A stretch of DNA of 17,855 nt, taken from contig JAIRLS010000124.1 in the NCBI GenBank assembly GCA_031259205.1, positions 1 through 17,855 of the forward strand, in the 5' to 3' direction. Of the stretch, positions 6,461-13,568 are shown piece after piece. The notes under the pieces were generated by a model. It searched no databases and had not been told where the DNA came from. It worked only from the letters and a program-made list of their open reading frames with translations. Position numbers and translations under genes: made by a program. How positions within the stretch are numbered: the stretch's first letter is position 1; each line of letters opens with the position of its first letter. The DNA comes from Bacteroidales bacterium (GTDB taxonomy: Bacteria; Bacteroidota; Bacteroidia; Bacteroidales; UBA4181).

Positions 6461-7966
6461 TTAATGGGCTTCTTTCAGCAACTGTTCGCCTTTTTGAATA
6501 GCGTCTTCAATGGTTCCTACCATGCTGAACGCTGCTTCCGGGTATTTATCGACCTTTCCGTCCATGATCATGTTGAAGCCCTTGATGGCGTCCTGGATGT
6601 CCACGAATACGCCCGGTGTCCCGGTGAATTGCGCCGCCATGAAAAACGGTTGCGACAGGAAACGCTGTACGCGGCGGGCGCGGTGTACGATCAGTTTATC
6701 CTGTTCCGACAGTTCGTCCATGCCGAGGATGGCGATGATGTCTTGCAGTTCTTTGTAGCGTTGCAACAGTTCTTTTATCCGTTGGGCGGTGTTGTAGTGT
6801 TCTTCGCCTACTACTCCAGGGGAGAGGATGCGGGAGGTGGAGTCGAGCGGATCGACGGAGGGGTAGATGCCCAATTCTGCTATTTTCCGGCTTAGCACGG
6901 TGGTGGCGTCCAGATGTACGAAGGTGGTGGCGGGCGCCGGGTCGGTCAGGTCGTCGGCGGGTACGTAAATAGCCTCTACCGAGGTGATGGATCCGTTTTT
7001 GGTGGAAGTGATGCGTTCCTGCATCAGTCCCATTTCGGTGGCCAGCGTGGGTTGATAACCTACGGCGGAGGGCATTCGCCCCAACAGTGCGGAAACTTCC
7101 GATCCGGCTTGCGTGAAACGGAAGATATTGTCCACAAAAAACAGGATGTCGCGTCCTTTTCCCGTGCCGTCGCCGTCGCGGAACGATTCGGCGATGGTCA
7201 ATCCCGACAGCGCTACATTGGCGCGCGCTCCGGGCGGCTCGTTCATCTGTCCGAATACCAGTGTTGCCTGTGATTCTTTCAGCTGTTCCCTGTCCACTTT
7301 CGACAAGTCCCAACCGCCTTCTTCCATGGATTTTTTGAATTCGTCGCCGTATTTGATAACGCCCGATTCAATCATTTCTCGAAGCAGGTCGTTGCCTTCG
7401 CGCGTGCGTTCGCCCACGCCGGCGAATACCGACATGCCGGAATATTTCTTGGCGATGTTGTTGATCAGTTCCATGATGATCACCGTTTTGCCCACGCCGG
7501 CGCCGCCAAACAGTCCGATTTTACCGCCTTTGGCGTAGGGTTCCAGCAGGTCGATCACTTTGATGCCCGTGTAAAGCACTTCGGTTTGCGTGGTGAGGTT
7601 CTCGAACTTGGGCGGGTCGCTGTGTATGCCGTAGCCGTCGCGTTCCACCTGTTCCATGCCGTCGATCGCCTGACCGATGACGTTGAGCAGCCGGCCGCGA
7701 ACGTTATCGCCCTTGGGCATCCGGATAGAGCCTCCTGCGGCCGTCACTTCCATGCCGCGCTGCAAACCGTCGGTGGAATCCATGGCGATCGTGCGCAAAG
7801 TGCTTTCGCCAATATCCTGCTGCACTTCCAGCACAACCACCTGTCCGTCGGGACGCTTCACTTCAAGCGCTTCGTGAATATGCGGCAGATCGTCCGCATA
7901 TTTTTCAAAACTTACATCCACCACAGGCCCGATGACCTGTATGATCTCTCCTGTAATTTGAGACAT
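6461..7966 (-). CDS. atpD: F-type ATP synthase beta subunit
   Basis: The catalytic subunit of F1, converting ADP and phosphate to ATP on the cytoplasmic face. The start MSQITGEIIQVIGPVVDVSF, Walker A GLFGGAGVGKT at 151-161, the GERTREGNDL block, the ILFFVDNIFRFTQAGSEVSA Walker B region and the ALLGRMPSAVGYQPTL signature are all intact. An acidic insertion (FKKSMEEGGWDLSKVDREQ) after the GERTREG region is typical of Bacteroidetes beta subunits. The length of about 501 residues is normal for the phylum. The ATG at 7966 matches homologous N-termini; an in-frame ATG at 7972 adds two residues. It is first of a probable atpD-atpC-hydrolase operon and divergent from the lipoprotein gene at 8230. Confidence 0.97.
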   Translation of the reverse strand: MSQITGEIIQVIGPVVDVSFEKYADDLPHIHEALEVKRPDGQVVVLEVQQDIGESTLRTIAMDSTDGLQRGMEVTAAGGSIRMPKGDNVRGRLLNVIGQAIDGMEQVERDGYGIHSDPPKFENLTTQTEVLYTGIKVIDLLEPYAKGGKIGLFGGAGVGKTVIIMELINNIAKKYSGMSVFAGVGERTREGNDLLREMIESGVIKYGDEFKKSMEEGGWDLSKVDREQLKESQATLVFGQMNEPPGARANVALSGLTIAESFRDGDGTGKGRDILFFVDNIFRFTQAGSEVSALLGRMPSAVGYQPTLATEMGLMQERITSTKNGSITSVEAIYVPADDLTDPAPATTFVHLDATTVLSRKIAELGIYPSVDPLDSTSRILSPGVVGEEHYNTAQRIKELLQRYKELQDIIAILGMDELSEQDKLIVHRARRVQRFLSQPFFMAAQFTGTPGVFVDIQDAIKGFNMIMDGKVDKYPEAAFSMVGTIEDAIQKGEQLLKEAH

Positions 7967-8009
7967 AATCACATTCTTTATATTTTAAAAACGCTTCATT
8001 ATTAAACTG

Positions 8010-8043
8010 TAAAAATAGGGAACTATTTTCAATTGGCAGCAAA
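8010..8043 (-). promoter_or_regulatory. Possible promoter of atpD
   Basis: On the - strand, TTTG (8043-8040) lies 22 nt before TATTTTTA (8017-8010), a seven-of-eight match to TAnnTTTG. The spacer is slightly long. The -7 box sits about 45 bp before the atpD start codon. Confidence 0.4.
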
Positions 8044-8157
8044 AAATATTGATTTTTTCACCGACTTTTTTTTAATCCCCTTGTTTTAACAACATTATAA
8101 ATATGGTTTCTGACGACGAAAAACTTATTTCGACAGTTTGGCACGTATTTTGTAGCC

Positions 8158-8200
8158 TTTGACTACCATTTGAATTAATTTATATTTTAATTTATATTTT
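8158..8200 (+). promoter_or_regulatory. Possible tandem, duplicated promoter of the lipoprotein/porin pair
   Basis: Two overlapping candidates fit the Bacteroidetes pattern: TTTG (8158-8161) with a 19-nt spacer to TATATTTT (8181-8188), and TTTG (8169-8172) with a 20-nt spacer to TATATTTT (8193-8200). The -7 boxes lie in a direct repeat AATTTATATTTT, so both elements appear duplicated by 11-12 bp. The final G of the consensus is T in both. An extremely A/T-rich leader follows up to the ATG at 8230. Confidence 0.45.
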
Positions 8201-8229
8201 TTTTTAGTAATAATTTAAATTTTAAGAAA

Positions 8230-8754
8230 ATGAAAAGACTTAGTTTTTTAGCAGTGACAGCCATCGTGGTAACGATAGGATTCAGCAGTTGTTCCAACGA
8301 CGATCCGGCGCAGCCGTTAAATGTAGATTGGAACCAGACGGCAACGGTTTACGGTAAGGTGCTGATTGTAGATGATTTCACTAATACTCCTCGTAAATGG
8401 ACGACAGCGGACAAAGTGAATATCGTGGCAACGGTTGCATATTCCAGTTTGAATCCCCAAGCAAGCGGTACTTATCAAATACCGAGCGATAAGATCACCT
8501 ATACCCCCTCAACCGGCGAAGTACAGGTAGTTGCTCCTGTCGGCCGCAATGGCACCCAAGTGAATTTAAAACTTTTGAATTTCAAAGGATCAGTGAAACT
8601 TAGTGGCGGTACGATTGATGTTATTTGGCAGGGCAGTACCAGAACGGTCTATGATCTGTATCCCGGCGACGTTGCTTATCTGAGCGACAACTGGGAGTTG
8701 AAGAGTTCGTATGATTATACTCCAGTAGCAAACAAAGGGGACGAAGCTAATTAA
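8230..8754 (+). CDS. Putative surface lipoprotein, beta-rich, function unknown
   Basis: A 174-residue protein with a lipoprotein signal peptide (MKRLSFLAVTAIVVTIGFSS) and lipobox Cys at 21. The residues after it (CSNDDP) are polar and acidic, as in the lipoprotein export signal that sends Bacteroidetes lipoproteins to the cell surface. The mature part is Thr/Val/Ser-rich with alternating hydrophobics, consistent with a beta-sandwich. I recognise no catalytic motif and cannot name the family. The gene is followed after 16 bp by an outer-membrane barrel gene, so the two are probably co-expressed and may form a surface complex. Start choice is secure because it yields the lipoprotein signal. Confidence 0.75.
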   Translation: MKRLSFLAVTAIVVTIGFSSCSNDDPAQPLNVDWNQTATVYGKVLIVDDFTNTPRKWTTADKVNIVATVAYSSLNPQASGTYQIPSDKITYTPSTGEVQVVAPVGRNGTQVNLKLLNFKGSVKLSGGTIDVIWQGSTRTVYDLYPGDVAYLSDNWELKSSYDYTPVANKGDEAN

Positions 8755-8770
8755 TCATAAATTATATCAC

Positions 8771-9661
8771 ATGAAGAAAATAATAATATCGTTGGGCTTA
8801 TGCCTGTGTGCGGGGATTTTTGTCATGGCGCAGGAAATTGAGATCATTGAGACCGTCGAAGCGTCCCCTGTGCTTACCAAACGCGGTATACCCGTTTTGC
8901 CTCAGGCAGGCGATTATGCCATTGGCATTTCCGCCGAACCTTTCCTGGGATACCTGGGAAATTTCTTTGGAAAAACGAGCGCTAATACCGCTCCTGAGTT
9001 CGGATGGGATGATATCATCGTGTATGGAAAGTATTATTTGCAGGACAACCGCGCTATACGCGCCAAAATAGGCATTAATTACGGTTCGACGCAGGATAAG
9101 AATTTTGTACGGGATGATCATCTTATGGCTACCGATCCGTTGCTGGGCGCCGCGGCCACCGTTACGGACATCCGCAAAACGGGAACGCAGGGATTGTATC
9201 TGACTGTCGGCTATGAATTTCGCCGCGGGAGAGGACGTCTGCAAGGATTCTACGGAGGCGAAGTCGGCGTCGGTTACGGCAAGACGAACGACACCTACAC
9301 CTACGGAAACCCGATGACAGACCTGAACCAAAGCCCGACAACCACTACGGGTACGGCTTGGAGTTCAGCATCTGCTCAATCCTCCCGTATGCTTAAAAGC
9401 AAGGGCGGACTTTCCTTGGGTCTGGGCGTGGGCGGATTTGCAGGCGTAGAATACTTCTTCACGCCCCAAATATCCCTGGGCGGCGAAGTCGGGTTGAATT
9501 TGACTTACGCCACCGCCGGACAAAGTGAAACCACCACCGAATATTTCAATACCGGCACCGGTCAAGTGGAAGAAATTACCAAGAGAAGCGGCAACCCCGG
9601 TAAAGAATTTACTTTTGCCACGAAAGGAAGCGGAAGTATATTTTTGTTATTCCATTTTTAA
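8771..9661 (+). CDS. Outer-membrane beta-barrel protein
   Basis: A 296-residue protein with a cleavable signal peptide (MKKIIISLGLCLCAGIFVMA, then Q21). The mature chain has amphipathic beta strands rich in Gly and aromatic residues (GLYLTVGYEFRRGRGRLQGF, GVGGFAGVEYFFTPQISLGG) separated by polar loops. It ends in Phe (FLLFHF), the usual C-terminal signal for Bam insertion. The size suggests an 8- to 12-strand barrel; whether it is a channel, adhesin or anchor cannot be told. A Thr/Ser-rich loop near residues 180-200 is probably extracellular. It is second in a unit with the lipoprotein 16 bp upstream, and a strong terminator follows its stop codon. Confidence 0.8.
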   Translation: MKKIIISLGLCLCAGIFVMAQEIEIIETVEASPVLTKRGIPVLPQAGDYAIGISAEPFLGYLGNFFGKTSANTAPEFGWDDIIVYGKYYLQDNRAIRAKIGINYGSTQDKNFVRDDHLMATDPLLGAAATVTDIRKTGTQGLYLTVGYEFRRGRGRLQGFYGGEVGVGYGKTNDTYTYGNPMTDLNQSPTTTTGTAWSSASAQSSRMLKSKGGLSLGLGVGGFAGVEYFFTPQISLGGEVGLNLTYATAGQSETTTEYFNTGTGQVEEITKRSGNPGKEFTFATKGSGSIFLLFHF

Positions 9662-9684
9662 ATTTTAATTGTTTTTTATTTTTT

Positions 9685-9718
9685 CAACGGCGGTTGGCAT
9701 TTGTGCCAACCGCCGTTG
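9685..9718 (+). terminator. Rho-independent-type terminator after the barrel gene
   Basis: A perfect 15-bp stem, CAACGGCGGTTGGCA (9685-9699) against TGCCAACCGCCGTTG (9704-9718), has a 4-nt loop and is followed by TTGTATATTTT. It lies 23 bp after the stop codon of the outer-membrane gene. The T-run is broken by A and G, but the stem is the longest in the window. Confidence 0.8.
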
Positions 9719-9747
9719 TTGTATATTTTGACCGACCCACGACGCCG

Positions 9748-9864
9748 TACAAGTTGCATAAGTTGCACAAGTTTTGCAGGCCGAAAGGAACGCCCCTTTT
9801 TTGAGAAAAAGGAACGCTATCTTCTTCTACCGACAGGATTTTGTACGACTTGTGCGACTTTGTA
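9748..9864. repeat. Imperfect inverted pair flanking a 10-bp direct repeat
   Basis: The left arm starting TACAAGTTGCATAAGTTGCA (9748 on) resembles the reverse complement of 9835-9864 (TACAAAGTCGCACAAGTCGT) with one gap and a few mismatches. Between them AAAGGAACGC occurs twice (9784-9793, 9808-9817) around a short CCTTTTT/AAAAAGG hairpin. The stretch is non-coding and begins the repeat island. Confidence 0.45.
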
Positions 9865-9989
9865 TTTCTCTGCTTTTTAATTTGCACCGGCTTTTGCGGA
9901 TGAGATTTTTATTCATTACGGATGAAAGCCGGAATTTTCCGGTTAATTCTTTTATTGAGACGCTATGAAAAACCATTTTTCTGACTTCT

Positions 9990-10122
9990 ACGAAGGGGCG
10001 AAGGGGCGAAAGCACGAAAGCACGAAGGCACGAAGGCATGAAGGCATGAAGGCACGAAAGCACGAAGGCACGAAGGCACGAAAGCACGAAAGCACGAAAG
10101 CACGAAAGCACGAAAGCACGAA
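9990..10122. repeat. 8-bp tandem repeat, about 16 units
   Basis: Units of the form ACGAAAGC or ACGAAGGC run almost without interruption; the last five are identical and the first are degenerate (GGGGCGAA, GCATGAAG). An 8-bp period shifts the reading frame at each unit, so translation gives an 8-residue KARKHEST-type periodicity in any frame. This marks a simple repeat rather than a selected protein. It runs directly into the hairpin cluster. Confidence 0.9.
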
Positions 10123-10127
10123 TGTAG

Positions 10128-10376
10128 AGGCGAAAGGCTTTCGCCTGAAAGCCATCTGCTTTGGAGAATGCAGAACGTCCTGAAAGGACGTCACTTTCAT
10201 AACCGCAGGTCTTTGACCTGCGGAACCCTGTCCGTAGCTTCTTCTGCCTGAAAGGCAGGACTTGTCCTGCCGTTGACTGCGTCGATTTTCAATTCAGGCA
10301 GCCGCACTGCTGCGGGAGGCCTCCTTTCCGCCGGTCAGCGACCGGCGGTTATGAAAATCAAGTCCTTCGAGGACTT
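10128..10376. repeat. Cluster of perfect hairpins; inverted (BIME-like) element
   Basis: Successive perfect inverted repeats, arms given: AGGCGAAAG/CTTTCGCCT (10128-10146), ACGTCCT/AGGACGT (10175-10191), CCGCAGGTC/GACCTGCGG (10203-10223), CTGCCT/AGGCAG (10244-10258) overlapping GGCAGGAC/GTCCTGCC (10254-10271), CCGCA/TGCGG (10302-10315), the palindrome GGAGGCCTCC (10315-10324), CCGCCGGTC/GACCGGCGG (10328-10348) and AAGTCCT/AGGACTT (10360-10376). Most have 3-nt loops. 10176-10223 and the reverse complement of 10328-10375 are two 48-nt copies of one module. No gene is visible. REP/BIME elements are the nearest known analogy. Confidence 0.8.
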
Positions 10377-10461
10377 TTAAGAGGGATAGGGAAGAAAGCG
10401 GGAAACAAAACACGAATGGAATAGTCCACTGACCAATAGCACCTCAAAAAAGAATTAACCT
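10371..10461. repeat. Dispersed repeat, copy 2
   Basis: This is the second copy of the repeat at 5301-5395, in the same orientation, and it begins in the last hairpin arm of the inverted element. Besides the exact 17-mer it shares the downstream AGTCCACT block. A further perfect hairpin, TGGAGA/TCTCCA with a 3-nt loop (10466-10480), follows directly. Confidence 0.7.
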
Positions 10462-10543
10462 ACTTTGGAGAATATCTCCAGAAATAAAAAAAAACCACTG
10501 CCATCCGGTAAAAATTATCGCAGAATCATACCGAATATAGTAT

Positions 10544-10627
10544 AAATTACCTCGAAGTCGGAGCAAATTACCTCGAAGTCGGAGTAAAGTACCTCGAAGT
10601 CGGAGTAAAGTATACCGGAGCCGGAAA
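10544..10627. repeat. 21-bp tandem repeat, three good units and one degenerate
   Basis: Units begin at 10544, 10565 and 10586 and share the core TACCTCGAAGTCGGAG; a degenerate fourth starts at 10607. Each unit can fold on itself (TTAC-TC against GA-GTAA, with one bulged C). There are no unique spacers, so it is not a CRISPR array. Confidence 0.8.
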
Positions 10628-10689
10628 ACTGCCGATCGCCCCGCGACATGCGGTCTTCGACCAAAAACTGACAGTGATTTGAAATAATG

Positions 10690-10746
10690 GAGGCTGTTAC
10701 GGGCGCTTTAACAGCCCTGTTAAGACGGTAGTAACACCTCTGTTAA
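10690..10746. repeat. 23-bp-periodic TGTTA/TAACA palindromic cluster
   Basis: TGTTA occurs at 10695, 10718 and 10741 and TAACA at 10709 and 10732, each series spaced exactly 23 bp. The centre is the palindrome TTAACAGCCCTGTTAA (10708-10723). It is enclosed by a 10-bp stem with one bulged C, GAGG-TGTTAC (10690-10700) against GTAACACCTC (10731-10740). It may be an operator array, a structured RNA or a decaying tandem repeat. Confidence 0.6.
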
Positions 10747-10971
10747 TTCTTTTTCTTACTACAGCCATGCGCCGCTTTCAAATAAACCGCGTGCGTTTTT
10801 TTGAATTTTCGCACATGGATATTGAAATCTTTTGTAATTTAGCCGCTGAATTTCTTCTTGGGAGAGATTCATTTTTGTAAGCCTCTTTTTATGGCTTTTG
10901 ACATTACAAAGACGCTTGCTTTTTTCTATTGGAATCTCACAATTTTAAACCGTACGGGATATAAAAGTTAA
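10747..10971. other. Non-coding leader before the beta-helix gene
   Basis: This A/T-rich stretch directly precedes the beta-helix lipoprotein gene. I found no convincing coding frame and no properly spaced TTTG plus TAnnTTTG pair, although several isolated TTTG tetramers are present. Confidence 0.5.
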
Positions 10972-13332
10972 ATGAAAATGAAATATCTGTTATTTGCTGT
11001 TCTCTGTTCTTTATTCACTGTTATGCAGGCATGTTCGGAGAGCGCCTACTATTGTCATGTATCGCCCGTTGGGAACGACAGTTGTCCCGGCACTGAAGCG
11101 CAACCCGTTGCTACCCTGCACAAGGCTATGGACATGGCGCGCAATAGCCGGAAGAAGAACGCCGTGATTGTCCTGCATCAGGGAACGCATTATCTCAGAC
11201 AAACCATTACATTTCATCCCGACGATCCTGCCGTTCGCATCACGGCCTGTGCAGGCGAAAAGGCGACGGTCAGCGGGGCGGCGCTGTTGCAGATTCGGGA
11301 GTGGCAGCCCTGCGGGGGCGGTATCATGCAGACAAAAGTCGGAGACAGCCTCATTTTTGACCGGTTGTTCGTGAACGGCGTCATGCAGGTAATGGCGCGT
11401 TATCCCGACTACGATTCGACGGCAACGCATTACAACGGCGCTTCCGCAGACGCCATAGCGCCAGAACGGGTGCAGCGCTGGAGCAATCCTGCCGGCGGAT
11501 TCGTACATGCGCTACACCGCTACGAATGGGGCGGCTATCACTGGCGTATTGCCGGAAAAGACGAGCAGGGCAAACTCATCCTCGAAGGCGGCTACCAAAA
11601 CAACCGGCTGATGGGAATGCACGACCGGTACCGTTTTGTAGAGAACATCTTCGAAGAACTGGATACGCCGGGCGAATGGTATTTCGACGCTGAAACGCAA
11701 ACGCTCTATTTCTACCCGCCTGAAGGCATGGACATCGCCACGGCATGCGTGGAAACGCCTCAGCTCGAAGAACTGTTTGTAATGCAGGGAAGCAGTGCAT
11801 CTCCCGTAACGAAGATTACCATTGAAGGGATAACGCTGACGCATACGCTGCGCACCTTCATGAAAACCCGCGAGCCGCTGTTGCGTAGCGACTGGGCAAT
11901 ATGCAGGGCAGGAGCAGTCCGCATGGACGGGGCGGCGCACTGTTCCGTCAAGGACTGTCATTTCCTCTCGGTGGGAGGCAATGCCGTCTTTTTCAGCAAT
12001 TACAACCGCGAAAATACGGTATCCGGCTGTCTGATTGAAGATGCGGGGGCAAGCGGCGTCTGTTTCGTCGGCGACCCAAAGGCCGTTCGTTCGCCCCTGT
12101 TTGAATACCATCAGTCGCTCCCCCTCGCGGAAATAGACACCCTGCCCGGTCCCGCCGGCGACAACTATCCGGCGCAATGCACCGTGTTCGATAACCTGAT
12201 GCACGACTTGGGACGGGTGGAAAAACAATCGGCAGGAGTACAGATCTCCATGTCGCAGGACATCACCGTCAGCCACAACACCATTTACAACCTGCCCCGC
12301 GCCGGCATCAACATCAGCGAAGGGACGTGGGGCGGGCATGTCATCGAATACAACGAGGTGTTCAACACAGTGCTGGAAACGGGCGATCACGGCTCGTTCA
12401 ACTCATGGGGACGCGACCGTTACTGGTATCCCGTGCGCGACAGCGTAAAAAGGGTGATGATCCGTATGCCCTCGCTCATTACGGCAGACGCCGTTCATAC
12501 CGTCATTATCCGCCACAACCGCTTCCGTTGCGACCACGGCTGGGATATCGACCTCGACGACGGATCCAGCAATTACTACATCTACAACAACGTCTGCCTC
12601 AACGGGGGACTGAAATTACGCGAAGGTTTTTACCGCAAAGTGGAAAACAACATTATCCTGAACAATTCGTTTCATCCCCATGTATGGTTTGCCGGCAGCG
12701 GCGACCTGTTCCGGCACAATATCGTTACCGCGCCGTATTTTCCCGTCAGGGTGAACGATTGGGGTACGGAAGTCGATTACAACCTCTTTCCCAACAAGGC
12801 GTCACTGGAAGCGGCACGCGCCGCCGGCACCGATGCACATTCCGTTGCGGGCGATCCCCTTTTCACCGACGCAGCGGCAGGCAATTACAGGGTAAAAGCC
12901 GACTCTCCCGCCCTGCTTGTCGGATTTGAAAATTTCGATACGGACAACTTCGGCGCAGTGTCGGAAAAACTCAGGCGAATGGCTGCCAAAATACCCCTCC
13001 CGCAGTTGATTGACTTGTCGGATGCTGCCGAAACCGGCGATACACAACAGATATTCATGGCAATGCGCCTGAAAAACGTGGAAACAATCGGCGAACGTTC
13101 GGCGGCAGGACTGAGTGAAATATCCGGCGTATGGGTGCTGGAGGTACTGCCTGAAAGCAAATGGCAGAAAATCCTGCAAGCAAATGACGTGATCCTCTCA
13201 ATCAATGGCAAAAAAATAAATAACGTCAGGGATCTGAAAGAAACGTTTATTTCTGCACGAAAACAAATCAAAATGACCGTCGTTCGCAATCAAAAAGAAA
13301 TGACTGTCGGAGTGGCGAATCCGGGGCTGTAA
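10972..13332 (+). CDS. Beta-helix lipoprotein with C-terminal PDZ domain, possibly a GH141-like glycosidase
   Basis: A 786-residue exported protein. Residues 1-20 form a signal peptide ending MQA before Cys21, so it is probably a lipoprotein. The mature part opens with YYCHVSPVGNDSCPGTEAQP, the opening typical of right-handed parallel beta-helix carbohydrate-active proteins, and FVNGVMQVMARYPDYD resembles families such as GH141. Repeated N-rich beta-helix turns run to about residue 640 (VSHNTIYNLPRAGINISEGT). Clustered acids that could be catalytic include D472 (GDHGSFNSWGRDR) and D521/D525/D527 (DHGWDIDLDDGSS). Residues from about 697 to 786 form a PDZ-like domain (VLEVLPESKWQKIL, then NDVILSINGKKINNV). 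Polysaccharide or glycan processing is likely; the substrate and the GH141 assignment are inference. It stands alone with long non-coding flanks. Confidence 0.75.
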   Translation: MKMKYLLFAVLCSLFTVMQACSESAYYCHVSPVGNDSCPGTEAQPVATLHKAMDMARNSRKKNAVIVLHQGTHYLRQTITFHPDDPAVRITACAGEKATVSGAALLQIREWQPCGGGIMQTKVGDSLIFDRLFVNGVMQVMARYPDYDSTATHYNGASADAIAPERVQRWSNPAGGFVHALHRYEWGGYHWRIAGKDEQGKLILEGGYQNNRLMGMHDRYRFVENIFEELDTPGEWYFDAETQTLYFYPPEGMDIATACVETPQLEELFVMQGSSASPVTKITIEGITLTHTLRTFMKTREPLLRSDWAICRAGAVRMDGAAHCSVKDCHFLSVGGNAVFFSNYNRENTVSGCLIEDAGASGVCFVGDPKAVRSPLFEYHQSLPLAEIDTLPGPAGDNYPAQCTVFDNLMHDLGRVEKQSAGVQISMSQDITVSHNTIYNLPRAGINISEGTWGGHVIEYNEVFNTVLETGDHGSFNSWGRDRYWYPVRDSVKRVMIRMPSLITADAVHTVIIRHNRFRCDHGWDIDLDDGSSNYYIYNNVCLNGGLKLREGFYRKVENNIILNNSFHPHVWFAGSGDLFRHNIVTAPYFPVRVNDWGTEVDYNLFPNKASLEAARAAGTDAHSVAGDPLFTDAAAGNYRVKADSPALLVGFENFDTDNFGAVSEKLRRMAAKIPLPQLIDLSDAAETGDTQQIFMAMRLKNVETIGERSAAGLSEISGVWVLEVLPESKWQKILQANDVILSINGKKINNVRDLKETFISARKQIKMTVVRNQKEMTVGVANPGL

Positions 13333-13568
13333 TTCTTACGGTTTCGCAGGCGGATCAACGCCGTCACCTAAACGTTACAATAATCCGGAAGTGTTGATTA
13401 CGTAAGCAAAGTGTAACTTACGAACTGTCGCATGTAAACGACGTAATTTTCCGCGTATGTATTCATGTTCATGCATAGAATTTTACCGGACGGCAGTGTC
13501 GTTTTCATAATAATTCAAAAAATCGCGCCTGTTTTCAAATTGCCTGTGCATTTTGTGATTTTTTTACG

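Noticed and set aside
6696..7313. Long antisense or shifted frames inside atpD, and similar ones in uvrA and the beta-helix gene
   Set aside because: They are typical shadows of GC-rich coding sequence, Arg-rich and without homology-like motifs.
9684..9887. 67-codon - strand frame after the barrel gene
   Set aside because: It includes the terminator hairpin and the AAGTTGCA repeats (NLCNLCNLYG-type translation), which points to non-coding repeat DNA.
9965..10183. A 72-codon + strand frame through the 8-bp repeat
   Set aside because: Its KARKHEST-type periodicity is a product of the 8-bp DNA repeat, and the opposite strand is open for the same reason; no start context or domain supports a gene.
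10544..10746. Possible CRISPR array
   Set aside because: Repeats are contiguous with no unique spacers, and no cas gene is visible.
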